64,000 nucleotides of DNA from Podarcis raffonei (lineage: Eukaryota > Chordata > Lepidosauria > Squamata > Lacertidae), in the NCBI RefSeq assembly GCF_027172205.1, contig NC_070618.1, positions 9,368,001 through 9,432,000 on the forward strand. The letters are read 5' to 3'. Below are positions 12,057-24,057 of this stretch, piece after piece. Each line of letters starts with the position of its first letter. The stretch's first letter is position 1. Below the pieces are notes generated by a model. That model worked only from the letters and a program-made list of their open reading frames with translations, did no database searches and had not been told where the DNA came from. A program made the position numbers and the translations under genes.

Positions 12057-13562
12057 ATCCAGTAAGGATTCTCTAGACACTCAGAAAGAGAGCATGAAAT
12101 TGCTGACCATTATTTATTGTCCTCCGCAGCACCTGGTGTTCAGATGTATATGGAAATTCATTGTAGCTATCATGGCTTATAGCAGTTAGCAGAGGTAGCG
12201 ACAGATTTCAGAATCTCTCTGCACCTCTGGGGATAGTCAACTGGCCTATGGATATTTGCTTCTTTTAATATTTTTAGCCTGTTGTACCAAATGCCATCTT
12301 TGGCACACAGACCAACTTCGTCACATAAAAATCTTGCTTTGTCTTTTATATAGACTTTTTATATTTTATGATTTTTATTATCTAAATTATGCCAATAAAG
12401 GCTGGATGAGTCTAGACTTTGTAGTCTTTTCTGGGCTTCCAACAGAGAGCCCCTTGGTGAAAATGCACTTGGAGGCTTCTGGTCTTAGAATGATTATAAT
12501 TTTATTATTTATACCCCACCCATCTGGCTGGGTTTCCCCAGCCACTCTTGCCAGTCAGAATGAATTTTTAAAATTGAAGCACAATGGGAAACAACTCCTT
12601 GGGATTTCTGTTTGCTTGCAGGAAGGTTAGACCATGTTGTGTCAAAGAAAGTGTTATCTCACACTTTCTAGGGCACCTTCCCATCACTTTCCTTATTGCA
12701 AAAAAGTCTGATCTTTTGAGGAAGCAGGTTTGTTGTGCAAGACCCCCAGTCAGCTATAGATGCACAGCTTGAATTTGCCGATTCCTGACTGAATCCCACC
12801 TGAAAATAGACCAGAAGTGGATACACTGGGCTGATGCTTTCAGTGCAGCATCCACAGCGACTTCCTGAAAGCAAAGTTTAGATTGAGGCTCCCCCGACAA
12901 TAGCCATACTGGGAGAAGAGAAAGAGCTAGTGGTTTAATGTACCATTTGTAGACTTCAACTTCAATTGCTCTAAACAAGACCCTGGAGCCTTCCATCCTG
13001 GAAGTGGAGCAGCTTAGCGGTTGCCAATTCAGTGAGGACTACAGAGACTTGGTACTTGTCCAAATCGAGCCCTTAATTTGCAATTACCATTTTGTTTTAA
13101 TAGACAAACTTTTTAATGAGACCCAGAAGGACTTTATGACATTTTCTTAATTGATCTCGGTTGGTCCCTTTTAAAAATAATTTCACCAGGCACATCTGAG
13201 CTAATAGCAACCTTTTGAAATACTGACGACACCCGCTGGAGAATTCTGGGCTGTCATCATCATTCCAGCACAGCATCCAGGCCCAAAGTAGTCACTACTG
13301 GGCAGATTAATAACAAACTAAATGATGAACTACGCTAGCCTAGCTTGGGTAGGTGAGGGCAGGAAGGAAGCCATTTTTAGGCTGAAATATGGACATGTGG
13401 CGCTATGGCTGCCAATCGGCCAGTAATTCACTGCTCTGTCCTGTAAAAAGCACATTCTGGCAAGCAACATGAATCAGATGATTAAAATATATAATGTGCA
13501 GCAGTAGCAGACAGTGCAGGCAGAGCTGTGTTGCTGACCTGGCTTCCCACTGTGGCATATAT
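12057..13562. other. No gene; one L2-type tail
   Basis: 12489-12555 (TTTATTATTTATACCCCACC...GGCTGGGTTTCCCCAGCCACTC) is an antisense lizard L2-type LINE tail. The rest shows nothing recognisable. Confidence 0.5.
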
Positions 13563-13590
13563 ACCCTCCAACATTTCTCCAATGAAAATA

Positions 13591-13832
13591 CAGTGGTACC
13601 TTGGGTTAAGAACGTAATTCATTCCAGAGGTCCGTTCTTAACCTGAAACTGTTCTTAACCTGAAGCACCACTTTAGCTAATGGGGCCTCCTGCTGCCACC
13701 GCGCCGCCAGAGCACGATTTCTGTTCTCATCCTGAAGCAAAGTTCTTAACCCGAGGTACTATTTCTGGGGTAGCGGAGTCTGTAACCTGAAGTGTCTGTA
13801 ACCTGAAGCGTCTGTAACCCAAGGTACCACTG
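13591..13832 (+). mobile_element. Tigger-like miniature element, copy 2, inserted in another repeat
   Basis: CAGTGGTACCTTGGG...CAAGGTACCACTG with TA on both flanks. The host sequence (CCCTCCAACATTTCTCC... to GGGACGTCC) belongs to the family seen again at 13988, so this insertion is nested. Confidence 0.85.
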
Positions 13833-13987
13833 TAGGGACGTCCTATTCCATCAACCTCATCATATCTAGACCCTGCCACCCTGGGCGGCTTCCAACAGAT
13901 ATAAAAACATAATGAAACTATACAGGGCCACTTTCAGATGTTTTCTAAAAGTTTTATTATTAGTTATGTCCTTGGCTCAGGGGTCAC

Positions 13988-14119
13988 ACCCTCCAACACT
14001 TCTCTGACAAAAATCAGGATGTCCTAAGGAAAAGCGGGACATTCCAGGATCAAATCAGAAACCAAGAAGGCTTCTGTAAATCAGGGACCAATCCTGGAAA
14101 ATAGGTACACTTGGAGGGT
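13988..14119. repeat. Inverted-repeat miniature element (CCCTCCAA family)
   Basis: Begins CCCTCCAACACTTCTC and ends ACTTGGAGGGT, partly inverted. Related pieces at 13563-13590, 14622-14763 and 57640-57725. Superfamily unknown. Confidence 0.45.
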
Positions 14120-14340
14120 CTGTGCATGTCACTGAAGGTTGCTGAGGATTTGGGGAGGAGAAGGCAGTGGGAGTTAGGTACAATGCGGGCACCAAGTCAG
14201 GAGCAGCAGATTGGCTCCACTGTCGCACCAGCACAATGGCAAACTCCCTGCTGCCTTGCCCCATCCAGTAACTGGCAGTGGTATGTGGCATTAGGAAGCC
14301 GGTCAGGTCAGAAGTGCAGCTCCACCTATGCCACTCCACC

Positions 14341-14548
14341 TGCTGTTGTTGTTTAGTCGTGTCCGACTCTTCGTGACCCCATGGATCAGAACACGCCAGG
14401 CACTCCTGTCTTCCACTGCCTCCCGCAGTTTGGTCAAACTCATGTTGGTAGCTTCAAGAACACTGTCCAACCATCTCGTCCTCTGTCGTCCCCTTCTCCT
14501 TGCGCCCTCAATCTTTCCCAACATCAGGGTCTTTTCCAGGGAGTCTTC
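14341..14548 (-). mobile_element. RTE-BovB LINE 3' end, copy 1
   Basis: The minus strand encodes the BovB ORF2 C-terminus (EDSLEKTLMLGKIEGARRRG, then RTRWLDSVLEA and LREAVEDRSAWR) and ends in the BovB tail AGTCGGACACGACTAAAC. 5'-truncated. Confidence 0.9.
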
Positions 14549-14821
14549 TTTTCTGCTACTGCTTGTCAAAGATTGTTTGCTCTTGAGCTTATCACTGGAC
14601 CCGCCAAGCTCCACCAACATACTCTCCAACATGCCGGAGAGGGAAATCAGGGCACATATATTTCGGGCTCACATTCTTGCAGAAGCCAAAACAGTACAGT
14701 CAGAAGCCAGGATGGCTTCTCTAATTTGTGGATGTCCCGCTCTAAGCGGGACAGTTGACAGGTAAGTATCCACAAACCACACATGAATCTGAGCAATGAC
14801 AATGTCACTCCTCCTATTGTG

Positions 14822-14915
14822 TTTCTATTGTAATTTTACTGGTGTTAGCCGCCCTGAGCCCGGCTCTGGCCGGGGATGGCGGGTATAAATAAAATTTATT
14901 ATTATTTATTATAGC
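14822..14915 (+). mobile_element. L2-type LINE 3' tail
   Basis: GCCGCCCTGAGCCCGGCT...GGCGGGTATAAATAAA followed by TTATTATT, the typical 3' end of squamate L2-like elements. Confidence 0.65.
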
Positions 14916-15119
14916 AGCTGCTGGAGAGTGGGCAAGGAGAAGGAGAGACTGCCACCACCTAGCCCCAAGTGACACGCCAGCTCTGAGGGGCAGGCAGAGG
15001 GCAGAGCTGCCCTGGGCAGAAAGAAAGGGGGAGCAGAGCACAAGGAGTCAGTGGAAACAGTTGGTCCTGGCAGCTATTAACCACTCTCAATTCCACCCTG
15101 ATAATTGCCACCTGCCCGG

Positions 15120-15242
15120 GTTTTAACTTGTCTGAATTAATTTTAAGGTGCATTTTAATTAATTGATGCCTGTGTTGTTTTTATGATGTTAGCCACTCTG
15201 AGCCCGGCCTCAGCCAGGCAGGGCGGGATACAAATAAATAAT

Positions 15243-15295
<53 letters not shown>

Positions 15296-15297
15296 TA
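15120..15297 (+). mobile_element. L2-type LINE 3' tail with long (TTA)n
   Basis: CCACTCTGAGCCCGGCCTC...GGGCGGGATACAAATAAATAA followed by about 50 bp of (TTA)n at 15243-15295. Confidence 0.7.
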
Positions 15298-15450
15298 ATT
15301 AAAAATACTTTGTGGGTCCACATCTAATCTTGCCCCTTTCTGAAAATTTGTTTATTGGCGTGTGTTTTTCTTTTCTTTGGTAAATCTGCCAAAGAATAAA
15401 ATAAAATAAGATCAAGATCAAGGGTTTTTCTCAGGACGCTGGAGGGTTTG

Positions 15451-15716
15451 TGTTAAGTTGTGGGTGAACATATCAGACAACACAGCGATTCTTCAAACAG
15501 CTCTTGTTTATTCACAGGCCGGAACAGAACTGAACTGAAGGGTTCAGCCAGCCTGCTTATATAGAGCTCCACTAACGCAACTGTAACACTTTCTGTAACT
15601 ATCCAATCACTGAACGTCACTTTCAATCCTTTGTTTGCATATGTGGACCTGAGTGAAAACTACTGTATCTACAGTATCCCCCTGCTGGCCCAGGGTGAGA
15701 ACTTCAGTACATAACA
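15451..15716 (-). mobile_element. Solo LTR, retrovirus-like/LTR retroelement fossil, 266 bp
   Basis: TG...CA-bounded block flanked by the 5-bp duplication GTTTG (15446-15450 and 15717-15721). On the minus strand it carries a TATA-like box (TATATAAG) and AATAAA, in LTR order. No internal region is left, so it is the product of LTR-LTR recombination. Family undetermined (ERV or gypsy-like). Confidence 0.8.
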
Positions 15717-16074
15717 GTTTGTGCTTTGTCCCGTTGGTGTACTGGTGGCGGCACTCAGCCTTCTGATAGGAAATGCTCTGTGGGCAGGGGCAGGAAAAAT
15801 GGGGGGGGTCAAGGAGAGTCAGCGGGAGGGAGTGAGAAATGTCCCTATTCTCATCTGAGGAATAGGGAAACTGGGGAAACGGGGGGTGAGGGCAAGTGCA
15901 CATGGTCTCATGATCCCTGCATAGTTTGTGCCCTCACATGTTCTTTAGACTGCCTGGATAGGACTAGGAAGACAGTTTTAAACTCTGAATACATTTGTAA
16001 TTTATGTGATTTGAAATAATTATAGCAAAATCAGAGTGAAGGATCCCTCAGTAACACAAGCAAGGTAATCAAAC

Positions 16075-16265
16075 CAGGCCCTTCTCGGTAGTGGCGCCCA
16101 CCCTGTGGAACGCCCTCCCACCAGATGTCAAGGAAATAAACAGCTATCTGACTTTTAGAAGACATCTGGAGGCAGCCCTGATTAGGGAAGTTTTTAATGT
16201 TTGAAGTTTTATTGTGTTTTTAATGTTCTGTTGAAAGCTGCCCAGAGTGGCTGGGGAAGAAATAA

Positions 16266-16313
<48 letters not shown>
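16075..16313 (+). mobile_element. L2-type LINE 3' end
   Basis: Encodes SVVAPTLWNALPPDVKE...TFRRHLEAALI, the C-terminus typical of L2/CR1-clade ORF2, then GCCCAGAGTGGCTGGGGAAG and (TTA)n. Confidence 0.75.
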
Positions 16314-17902
16314 CACAGACCAATAAATTTAAAGATTATAATACAAAATTAATATTGTGATACTTATAAAATGGATGACTAAAACCCCCAAGACAATGTG
16401 TTATAGTGTAATGCAAATATGTGTAACAACCTATGCATCAGTGAAGTTACAAAACAGTACAGGACTAAATGCCAATAACCAATATGAAAGCTATATGTAA
16501 CAGAGGCACTAAACAATAAGTGACATAAGTAATAAAGAATGCAAAGTTTGTATATCAGTAAATAAATTTCATGTGTCCCAAGGGTTAAATGGATACTATA
16601 TATCAGTAGAAATTGGTATTGATCTCAGTGAAATGAAGAAATTAAGTTAACAAATACCATACATCAGGAGAGTTTATATACAAATTCCATGCGGTAGTAA
16701 AGTCAATACTGATGAAAACTCTGGAATTTTTTTTTGTTTTGCTATTTCCTCAGAAACTACTGTAATAGTGAGCAACCAACATTGATACTTCCCATGACAT
16801 CACTGGGCACACCTCAATTTAAAAATGAATGAATCAAAACAAATCCACTTGTTAAAAATGGGCAATTGAAAAGTGTGGCACAAATTAATTACTAACAGGA
16901 AGACGTGTAAACACCCTGCCAGCAAATCAGGAATGCCCGTAAACAAATAAGGCATTTTTTCCTCTTTTTAAAATAATGTATATTTTGAACTGCTGATTTT
17001 ATGTATACTTGAGTTATTTTTTTAGGTCAACCTGTTTTTAACTCCTGATTTTTTTATTGAAAATCTTGGTGTGCATTCATGCTTTGTGTAAACTGATTAT
17101 CAGTTTCTAATAAACATTTTTTAAAATAATTTTTAAAAGCGTGGATGTTAAATAAAAACAGTTTTTCACTTTCATTCATTTCCAGCTTAAAAACAACCAC
17201 CAAGGTACACAAAAATAGGCATTTTTATCCAAATTAGCAGGAGTCGAGCTCAGATTTACTTATTTTTTTAATGAAGGTGGCGCACAATCCCCACTGGCTG
17301 AAAAACTGGGTCTCTCAATAACTTTTTGGCCTCACTGCTTATTACAAGGAACTTTGAAGTAGCTTCGCCGTTCTTCTGGGGGTTCTCAAGGGAGGGCAGG
17401 AAAAGCTGTGGAACAAGGAAGGAAGGTCCTCTTTTGCACACTGGATATAAGGCGAAAGTAAGAGTAATAAAGAAAGGTGTGGCTGCTGCTGTGGAAAGAA
17501 GAATATTTCTGCTGATGAAACTACGAGTAGAGAACGGGGTCCAGGTTGTGGGCCCAAACCTTCTCAGCACAACTGAATGAAAAGCATATGAGATATGATT
17601 AAGGTAAGATAAAAAAATAAAATAAAATGCATCTGGGATCTGGATAGCGGGAGTTTCAGCGAAAAAGGCAGTAGGTGGGGAAAGATTAAGACAACCCTCC
17701 ACAAATCACAGTTACTGCTTCTCTACTGCAAATCGCTGCCCCCCTCTGCAGCTGCTTTTCATAGGCAAAACAGAAGCTGAGATTTTATAACAAGATTTCT
17801 GTGTTACACGTAATTTTCGAACTGGGCAGAAGTTGCCCCTTAGCTTCCTTGTTTTCCCATTGAGCGTTCTTGCCTGCACTGCTTTTCTTATCTGAAGAAT
17901 TA
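16314..17902. other. No gene recognised
   Basis: AT-rich sequence. The open frames near 17270-17700 on both strands have no recognisable domain and no splice context. Confidence 0.5.
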
Positions 17903-18163
17903 CCGTATTTTTCGCTCTATAAGACGCACCAGGCCACAAGACACACCTAGTTTTGGGAGGACGAAAACAAGAAAAAAAAAATATTCTGAATCTCAGAAGC
18001 CAGAACAGCAAGAGGGATCGTTGCGCAGTGAAAGCAGCAATCCCTCTTGCTGTTCTGGCTTCTGGGATAGCTGCGCAGCCTGCATTTGCTCCATAAGACG
18101 CACACACATTTCCCCTTACTTTTTAGGAGGGGAAAAGTGAGTCTTCTAGAGCAAAAAATACGG
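17903..18163. mobile_element. TA-flanked inverted-repeat element (CCGTATTTTTCGC family), copy 2
   Basis: CCGTATTTTTCGCTCTATAA...GCAAAAAATACGG, with TA flanks. The internal arms CAGAAGCCAGAACAGCAAGA and its complement form a second hairpin. Confidence 0.85.
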
Positions 18164-18384
18164 TAGTTACGCAGGCAAGGGATTCAGATAATTCCCATCA
18201 AAATTAAGGAACTGTGGTCCTCCCAACAGTTCCCTCCAGCATGGCCGATGATCAGAGATGATGTGAGCGGTACTGGCATGCATGAAGGGAAAGAGCTACA
18301 GAGCTATCCTTCCAACTGCTGCTGTTTTACCTGGATGGGGTAACAGCAAGGTCAGGGCCACATGTTGCACCAGTGGGAGCAAGG

Positions 18385-18634
18385 CATGGGTAGGCAAACT
18401 AAGGCCCGGGGGCCGGATCCGGCCCAATTGCCTTCTAAATCCGGCTCGCGGATGGTCTGGGAATCAGCATGTTTTTACATCAGTACAATGCATCCTTTTA
18501 TTTAAAATGCATCTCTGGGTTATTTGTGGGGCATAGGAATTTGTTCATTTTCCCCCTCCAAAATATAGTCCGGCCCCCACAAGGTCTGGGGGACAGTAGA
18601 CTGGCCCCCTGCTGGAAAAGTCTGCTGACCCCTG
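18385..18634. mobile_element. hAT-type miniature element, copy 1
   Basis: Ends CATGGGTAGGCAAAC and GTCTGCTGACCCCTG, flanked by the 8-bp duplication GAGCAAGG. Body nearly identical to 50203-50453 (AAAATGCATCTCTGGGTTAT shared). Confidence 0.88.
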
Positions 18635-18821
18635 GAGCAAGGGGTTGGCAGTGGTGCAGTCATACTGGCTATGAGCTTGCCCAAAACCTGCTTTAGCCCC
18701 ATCTAGGCATCATCAAAACTTGTGTCAAGAGTGTGGTTCCATGGCGCCAAAGAGAGTGCGTCATGTCCTCTGCACATGGCTGCTCCGCCATATTTGGTCT
18801 GGCCACCATTCTCCTTTAAAT

Positions 18822-19360
18822 GGTGTGCTACTAAGCCTCTCTCAAAATCTGACACCCGCAAGTTAGGAATTGGTTGGTTTCTGTTTACCAAATATAGCCC
18901 AAAATATAACTGGGTGGCAGATAGAAAACGAAGCTTATTACAGCCTATTAAGACAGAGCCTATTGCTCGGTCAGTAGAACATGAGTCTTTTAATTTCAAG
19001 GTCGTAGGTTCGAGCCCCATGTTGGGCAAAAAGATTCCTGGACTAGATAGACTAGATAGACTAGACTAGTTGGACTAGATAATCCTCGTGGTCCCTTCCA
19101 ACTCTACGATTCTACAGAAAACCCAATAACGCATGCAGAGCAAGAGTAAATTTTTCATCAGGACCAGTTTAGGATAGTATGCTGCTATGCCTATCTAAAA
19201 ATCTGTCACCCCACAGTTAGGAACTGGGTGGTTACCATTTACCAAACGTAGTAAAATAGGACTCAAAACAGAAATGGGTGACAGATAGAAAACAAAGCTT
19301 ATTACAGAAAACCCAATGCATGTAGAGCCAGATTAATCTCTTCACCAGGACCAGTTTAGG
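18822..19360 (+). repeat. Local tandem duplication (two units), first unit split by a SINE
   Basis: Unit A (18822-18943 plus 19118-19173) and unit B (19176-19360) share the order AATCTG.CACCC..., GTTAGGAA, TTTACCAAA, CAGATAGAAAAC.AAGCTTATTACAG, AAAACCCAAT, and end in AGGACCAGTTTAGG. The two halves of unit A are separated by the tRNA-Lys SINE. Confidence 0.8.
18944..19117 (+). mobile_element. tRNA-Lys-derived SINE with CR1-type tail
   Basis: The head CTCGGTCAGTAGAACATGAG...GGTTCGAGCCCCATGTTGGGC is a decayed tRNA-Lys(CTT) sequence; the tail GTTGGACTAGATAATCCTC...CCAACTCTACGATTCTA is CR1-like. Not a tRNA gene: the body is altered and is fused to a LINE tail. Confidence 0.8.
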
Positions 19361-20084
19361 TTGCCTCCACACTAGACCCCTTTAACTCTGCCAAAGTGTG
19401 GCTTTTCTTTAATTAGCTGAAAGTGGAATCAAACCGAAGATTTCAAACATCACTTAATATAGTGTTATCTCAATATCCTTGCTCACGGCCAGGGTTCTTC
19501 TATAATCTTTTCACTCATAAATACATCCCACTAATCAGGGTTCATTCAAATATGCATTAAAAGTTTCCTGTTTGCAGGTCCTACTGGCCATTTTATTTTT
19601 TTGTAACCGATTGAACCTGGAAGGTTGTTTATGAATAACCCCTACATTGCCCTTATGTCAGTTCCTATGAAGCGGGGAGAGCTTTAATTACTGTGGTATC
19701 CTTGTATCCTTCCCATCTGCCTTATATCATTATAAAAAGAATTTTAGAAAGGAGACTAGTGATTAAAGCCATGCCTCCCCCATGGGAACAGAAAGTGACA
19801 CTGAGACAATGAAGAGCGTTTGAATATGTGTATAATTACTAGCTTTATTAGATACAGGTATCTTTTGTTTAAATGTCTGTCAGTGTTTGACAGGCAAAGC
19901 ACTTGATTCAAATAGCATGTTGTACAGCCACATCGTGCACCTTGAGAATCCCAACATGGAAGTTGTTTCTATGAACTATGTCTAAAGTTTATATGTCAGG
20001 GGATAAGAGGGAGGTTGTGACAGAGGGATCGGGAAGTAATTTGGTTCGGTTAACAATTTAATGCAAACCTTTCTCATTCATACA
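19361..20084. other. No gene recognised
   Basis: No element or coding signal that I can support. Confidence 0.45.
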
Positions 20085-20090
20085 TCCCAT

Positions 20091-20098
20091 ATATATTT

Positions 20099-20149
<51 letters not shown>

Positions 20150-20173
20150 AATATATATATATATATATATATA
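20091..20173. repeat. (TA)n microsatellite, long hairpin-forming
   Basis: About 80 bp of almost pure TA/AT with one GTATAA break; flanked by inverted TTTGGTATA/TATACCAAA. Confidence 0.95.
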
Positions 20174-20571
20174 CCAAAACACAGAGATCCTTTGAAATTC
20201 ATACTTCTCCAAATTTTGTGATGGAATCCCCCAACCCAAAAATGTGTACAAAAATCCATATATTGAGGGAGGTTAGTGAAAATAACATACAAGAACATGT
20301 CAGTACAAAAATAGGCACATACCAAAACTTTAATATGTTTATATTAGGATAAATGCACGCTAAAATGCTGACAATTTTTTGTGAGAAGTTTTTTCTTTAA
20401 TGGCAACCTGATGTGGATAAGAGGTAAACCAAATTTAAGATTAAAAAAATAGAACCCAAGAGGAATCAAAATTGGCAGATTCATCCATCTCTACATGGGG
20501 ATGTTGTGATGTTGAAGGCTGCTTGGCTGGTTTCCTGTGTTACTGAGAAGAGATTTGTTAGAACATCATTC

Positions 20572-20581
<10 letters not shown>

Positions 20582-20625
<44 letters not shown>
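20582..20625. repeat. (CA)n microsatellite
   Basis: About 22 CA units. Confidence 0.97.
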
Positions 20626-20628
<3 letters not shown>

Positions 20629-20650
20629 AACTGCTTGAGAATGTCAGTCC

Positions 20651-20936
20651 ATAGGTTAATTTAAAAAAAATATAATTAACCTATGATCCTTTTCTTTTAC
20701 TTCTTTATTTTTTCTTTGTTCTTTTCCCCCCTGATATCTTATCTTTCATTTCACTCCTTTATTGTGAATAGCATTTTATAGAGGTATAAATAACTGTAAA
20801 TATGAAAAGAGACAAAATATTTTCTAATTTTTTTCCTTGGTTATATATATTTTCTTTTTCTTTTGTATTTTCTTTTGTTGTAAACATGTATGTTTTCTAA
20901 TTTGTACTTAATAAAAATTAATAAATAATAAACAAA
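20651..20936 (+). mobile_element. 5'-truncated poly(A)-type retroposon (probable L1 3' end)
   Basis: 286 bp flanked by the exact 14-bp duplication GAGAATGTCAGTCC (20637-20650 and 20937-20950), T-rich body and an A-rich end with ATAAAAATTAATAAATAAT. The duplication proves retroposition; L1 origin is inference. Confidence 0.75.
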
Positions 20937-21732
20937 GAGAATGTCAGTCCTTTTCTAGAGAATATTCCGTGAAATCCCCTTCACCATTTCAACACCCATA
21001 AGTAGTGTGGAGAATTCGGGAGGGGGCAATTTTTGTTTAGTTAGTTCTGCTTTCCTTTTAAAAAGTGAAACTCTGCAGTTTTTAATCCTTTTAAATTTTG
21101 GGTTCAACGAATACAGTAATACCTTACCTGTGTTATTGTTAAGGTTTTCCTGTGCAATATTTTTGAGTATGTTCCCATTCACTGTCCTTGTATTATTGTA
21201 ATATTATTGTAATATTATTATTATTGTATTATTATTGTAATATTATTGTATTATTGTAATTGTTGTTGTTACTACAGTACGTTGTTGTTGTTGTTGTTTT
21301 GCACTTCACAGGTAAATTTAATATGCTATGTGCGACCTCTAGACCAGGGATTTTAAATTTGGAAGCCACTATATTAGTCCTAAGGCTAGAAACAAGATCA
21401 AAGCATATGTGCTTTGATGGTATGATTTCATCAGTTGACAGGAGGCTGAGGAACAAATGTGCTTCTAAAAACTCTGAAAAACAACGATTCAGCCAACATT
21501 CTTGAAATCTACCCAGGAATTAATGGGGAAATGTTTTCATGCAATTATCTCCTCCCACATTGTCCCCAGTGTTGTTTTGCTGAATAATTCCCCAGATTCA
21601 TCAGCATGATTAATTGGGAGTTAAGTCACACCACTGAACTCAAAGGCTTATGAGTAGATAGGCATTAAGACTGCAGTTTTGGGGAGTTTTACCCTATTTT
21701 ATGTGTAGATTGAACTGCTGTCCAATATAATA

Positions 21733-22063
21733 AAGGTAAAGGTAAGCCGTGACCGACTCTGGGGTTGCGGCACTCATCTCGCTTTATTGGCCGAGGGAGC
21801 TGGCATACAGCTTCTGGGTCATGTGGCCAGCATGACTAAGCTGCTTCTGGCGAACCAGAGCAGCGCACGGAAACGCCGTTTACCTTCCCGCTGGAGCGGT
21901 ACCTATTTATCTACTTGCACTTTGATGTGCTTTCGAACTGCTAGGTTGGCAGGAGCAGGGACCGAGCAACGGGAGCTCACCTCGTCGCGGGGATTCAAAC
22001 CGCCGACCTTCTGATCGGCAAGTCCTAGACTCTGTGGTTTAACCACAGCGCCACCCGGGTCCC
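21733..22063 (-). mobile_element. Sauria-type SINE
   Basis: Antisense copy from AAAGGTAAAGG to the head complement CAGCGCCACCCGGGTCCC, flanked by TGTCCAATATAATA on both sides. Confidence 0.95.
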
Positions 22064-22094
22064 TTGTCCAATATAATAGTGTACCTCAATAATA

Positions 22095-22345
22095 GGGCTT
22101 GTCCATGCTTCCACTCGCCCTGCCACTTGCACCTGGAAAAACCTGCTGTTTACCACTCAGTCGAAGCAAATGTCCATTGGGTTTTGCATGGACCGACATT
22201 TGCTCCAATTCAGCAGTAAAGAGCAGGTTTTCTTGGGGAAAGCAATGGGAGTAACAGAAAATCACTCAGACCCATGCCTAGAAAGCATGGGATTAGCAGA
22301 ACACCTCTCAGACCCATGATTTCTAGGCAGGAGATAAGTGTAGAT
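22095..22345. repeat. Inverted-repeat sequence, probable miniature DNA element
   Basis: AAAACCTGCTGTTTACCACTC...GCAAATGTCC pairs with GGACCGACATTTGC...AAGAGCAGGTTTT, forming a hairpin; the outer limits are unclear. Confidence 0.45.
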
Positions 22346-23480
22346 GACTGACAGACATTTTTTATTTCCCTGATGCTCAAAAAAGCACCTCAGAACAGGA
22401 CTTTCTTGGAAGAACGCAATGGCAGCCATTCAGAGTCTCCTCCTACAAAGTAATTTAGCCTTGCCGCAAATATAATGAAAGCAAAACAGCCAATCTTGAG
22501 CTGGGTAAAGCATCTATGAACTGGCATTTTTCAATTTGAGACAGCCCTGGTCTTCCTGAAAGACCTTCTGAAGAGGCCCCATAGCTGTGGCCTGTTGCCT
22601 TTCTGTAATACCTGTGAGGTAATAACAACAAAACAATTCTTCAAAATAGTATGGCTTCTCTTTACTGTACCTCTCTTTCCTTAGAAAGGGAAGTGGGCAA
22701 AATCTTTTCCTATATGATAATTAACAGTTGGTAGGAACGTGTTGTGTTGTTTCAGGGGCTAGATGCTGCCATTGGTTGCCAATAGTGTCAGTTTGCATTT
22801 CTTAGTACAGAAAGTATTGATCTGATGTGTAGAGATCTTTCCTATTCTACTTGAAGGTTACATGATGTTTGGGTTATTCCTTCAGAGAAGCTGAGCATAG
22901 CTGGTTTAACTGGTTCTGTTATCTGTTTCTGTCAAGGTCATACTGACTAGAATAGTGAGGCCAGAAGGAGCCTGGGTTTCCTTCTCTCTCTTTCTCTCTC
23001 TTTTCTTTCTGGTGTAGTGTTCCGTATATAGTGTTACGGTTTAGACTTATTATAAGTTACTGTGAGTTTGTTAAGTCTGCTGCAACTGGATTTCTTATGG
23101 ACATTGCCAATCCTGAATGCATTGGATTTGTGACCATTATGTTCATTTGCCTTCAGTAGCAGTAAAGCTCTGCTGGATGAAATGCCTCTGGTCTATTTTT
23201 TGGGAATCCTGCAACATGTTTTAAGTTTTTACTCTGCTAATGATACGTTGGAATCTACTCTGGATCAATATTGAGTAGAATTTCAATGACCATCTCTTCT
23301 CTAGAGTCAAAAGCGTTTCCCAGTTTAAAGAAATTTGGACTGTCCTTGAATGTCATGTGACATTTACCTGGGAATCATGGCAGCTGCTCTCACTGAGGAC
23401 ACAACTGAGCCGATGCAAAAGGGGGTTTCATGGACAGTGGGGCAACAAGAAGGGTCCATTGGCTGTAAACAGGACAACAT
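22346..23480. other. No gene recognised
   Basis: Unique-looking sequence with a short TC-rich patch near 22980-23010. Confidence 0.45.
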
Positions 23481-23935
23481 CAGCAACGTCTAGGCAACAC
23501 GATGACCATGTACATACGCAATAGACAATCTTTATAGAATTCCTTCAAACCATAACAAGTACAAAATGAAATCTTTAGTCTCAAAGTCTCTGAAAATCTT
23601 TAAATGAAGAGAGGTACCAGACTTTGTACGATGAAAGACAAGCTGCGAAGCTTTGTGTATTCAGCAAATATGATGTCCAACACTAAACAGTGATTCCGGA
23701 TATTGACTACTGTTTCGTAGAATTCTTCGTCAGCGTGGTGGGAGGATATTGAATTGCTTCATAAACCCATCGATTTTAAATGAATGTATGTAAATGAAAA
23801 TTTCAAATGCTGTGGAACAGTGCTCATGTAATGATATAGTCACTGCTCATTTTGTACTTGTTATGGTTTGAAGGAATTCTATAAAGATTGTCTATTGCGT
23901 ATGTACTTGGTCATCGTTTTGCCTAGACATTGCTG
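23481..23935. mobile_element. Palindromic DNA element (CAGCAACGTCTAGGC family), copy 1
   Basis: About 100 bp of inverted terminal repeat: CAGCAACGTCTAGGCAACAC... to ...CCATAACAAGTACAAAATGA pairs with the right arm ending ...TTTTGCCTAGACATTGCTG. The second copy at 56.9-57.5 kb extends the comparison. No coding; no clean target duplication, so superfamily unknown. It ends about 120 bp before the OR10-like ATG. Confidence 0.75.
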
Positions 23936-24021
23936 ACGTTCTCTTTGCAACACAGGGGTTTGTTTGAGGACACGGCAGTAGCTGTTGGCTTCTCTCGTCT
24001 TACGTTTTGTGCTCTGGCTTC

Positions 24022-24039
24022 TCATTCCTTTTGCTGCAG
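24022..24039 (+). promoter_or_regulatory. Probable 3' splice site of OR10-like 5' UTR intron
   Basis: CTTTTGCTGCAG, a pyrimidine-rich stretch ending at 24039, lies 18 bp before the ATG, the same arrangement as in the other receptor here. Confidence 0.45.
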
Positions 24040-24057
24040 GTATAATGTGGAAACTGC

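Noticed and set aside
15243-15295. Tandem (TTA)n runs as CRISPR-like or satellite arrays
   Set aside because: They are simple microsatellites grown from L2-type LINE tails.
18955-19027. tRNA-Lys-like sequence as a tRNA gene
   Set aside because: Altered stem positions and a fused CR1-type tail show it is a SINE head; the same holds at 45828 and 51629.
20074-20325. Frame through the (TA)n tract
   Set aside because: The repeated YI codons come from the microsatellite.
21787-22014. Recurrent frame MAEGAGxQLxGHVASMTK... in many places
   Set aside because: It is the antisense reading of the Sauria SINE body and appears at every full-length copy; not a protein gene.
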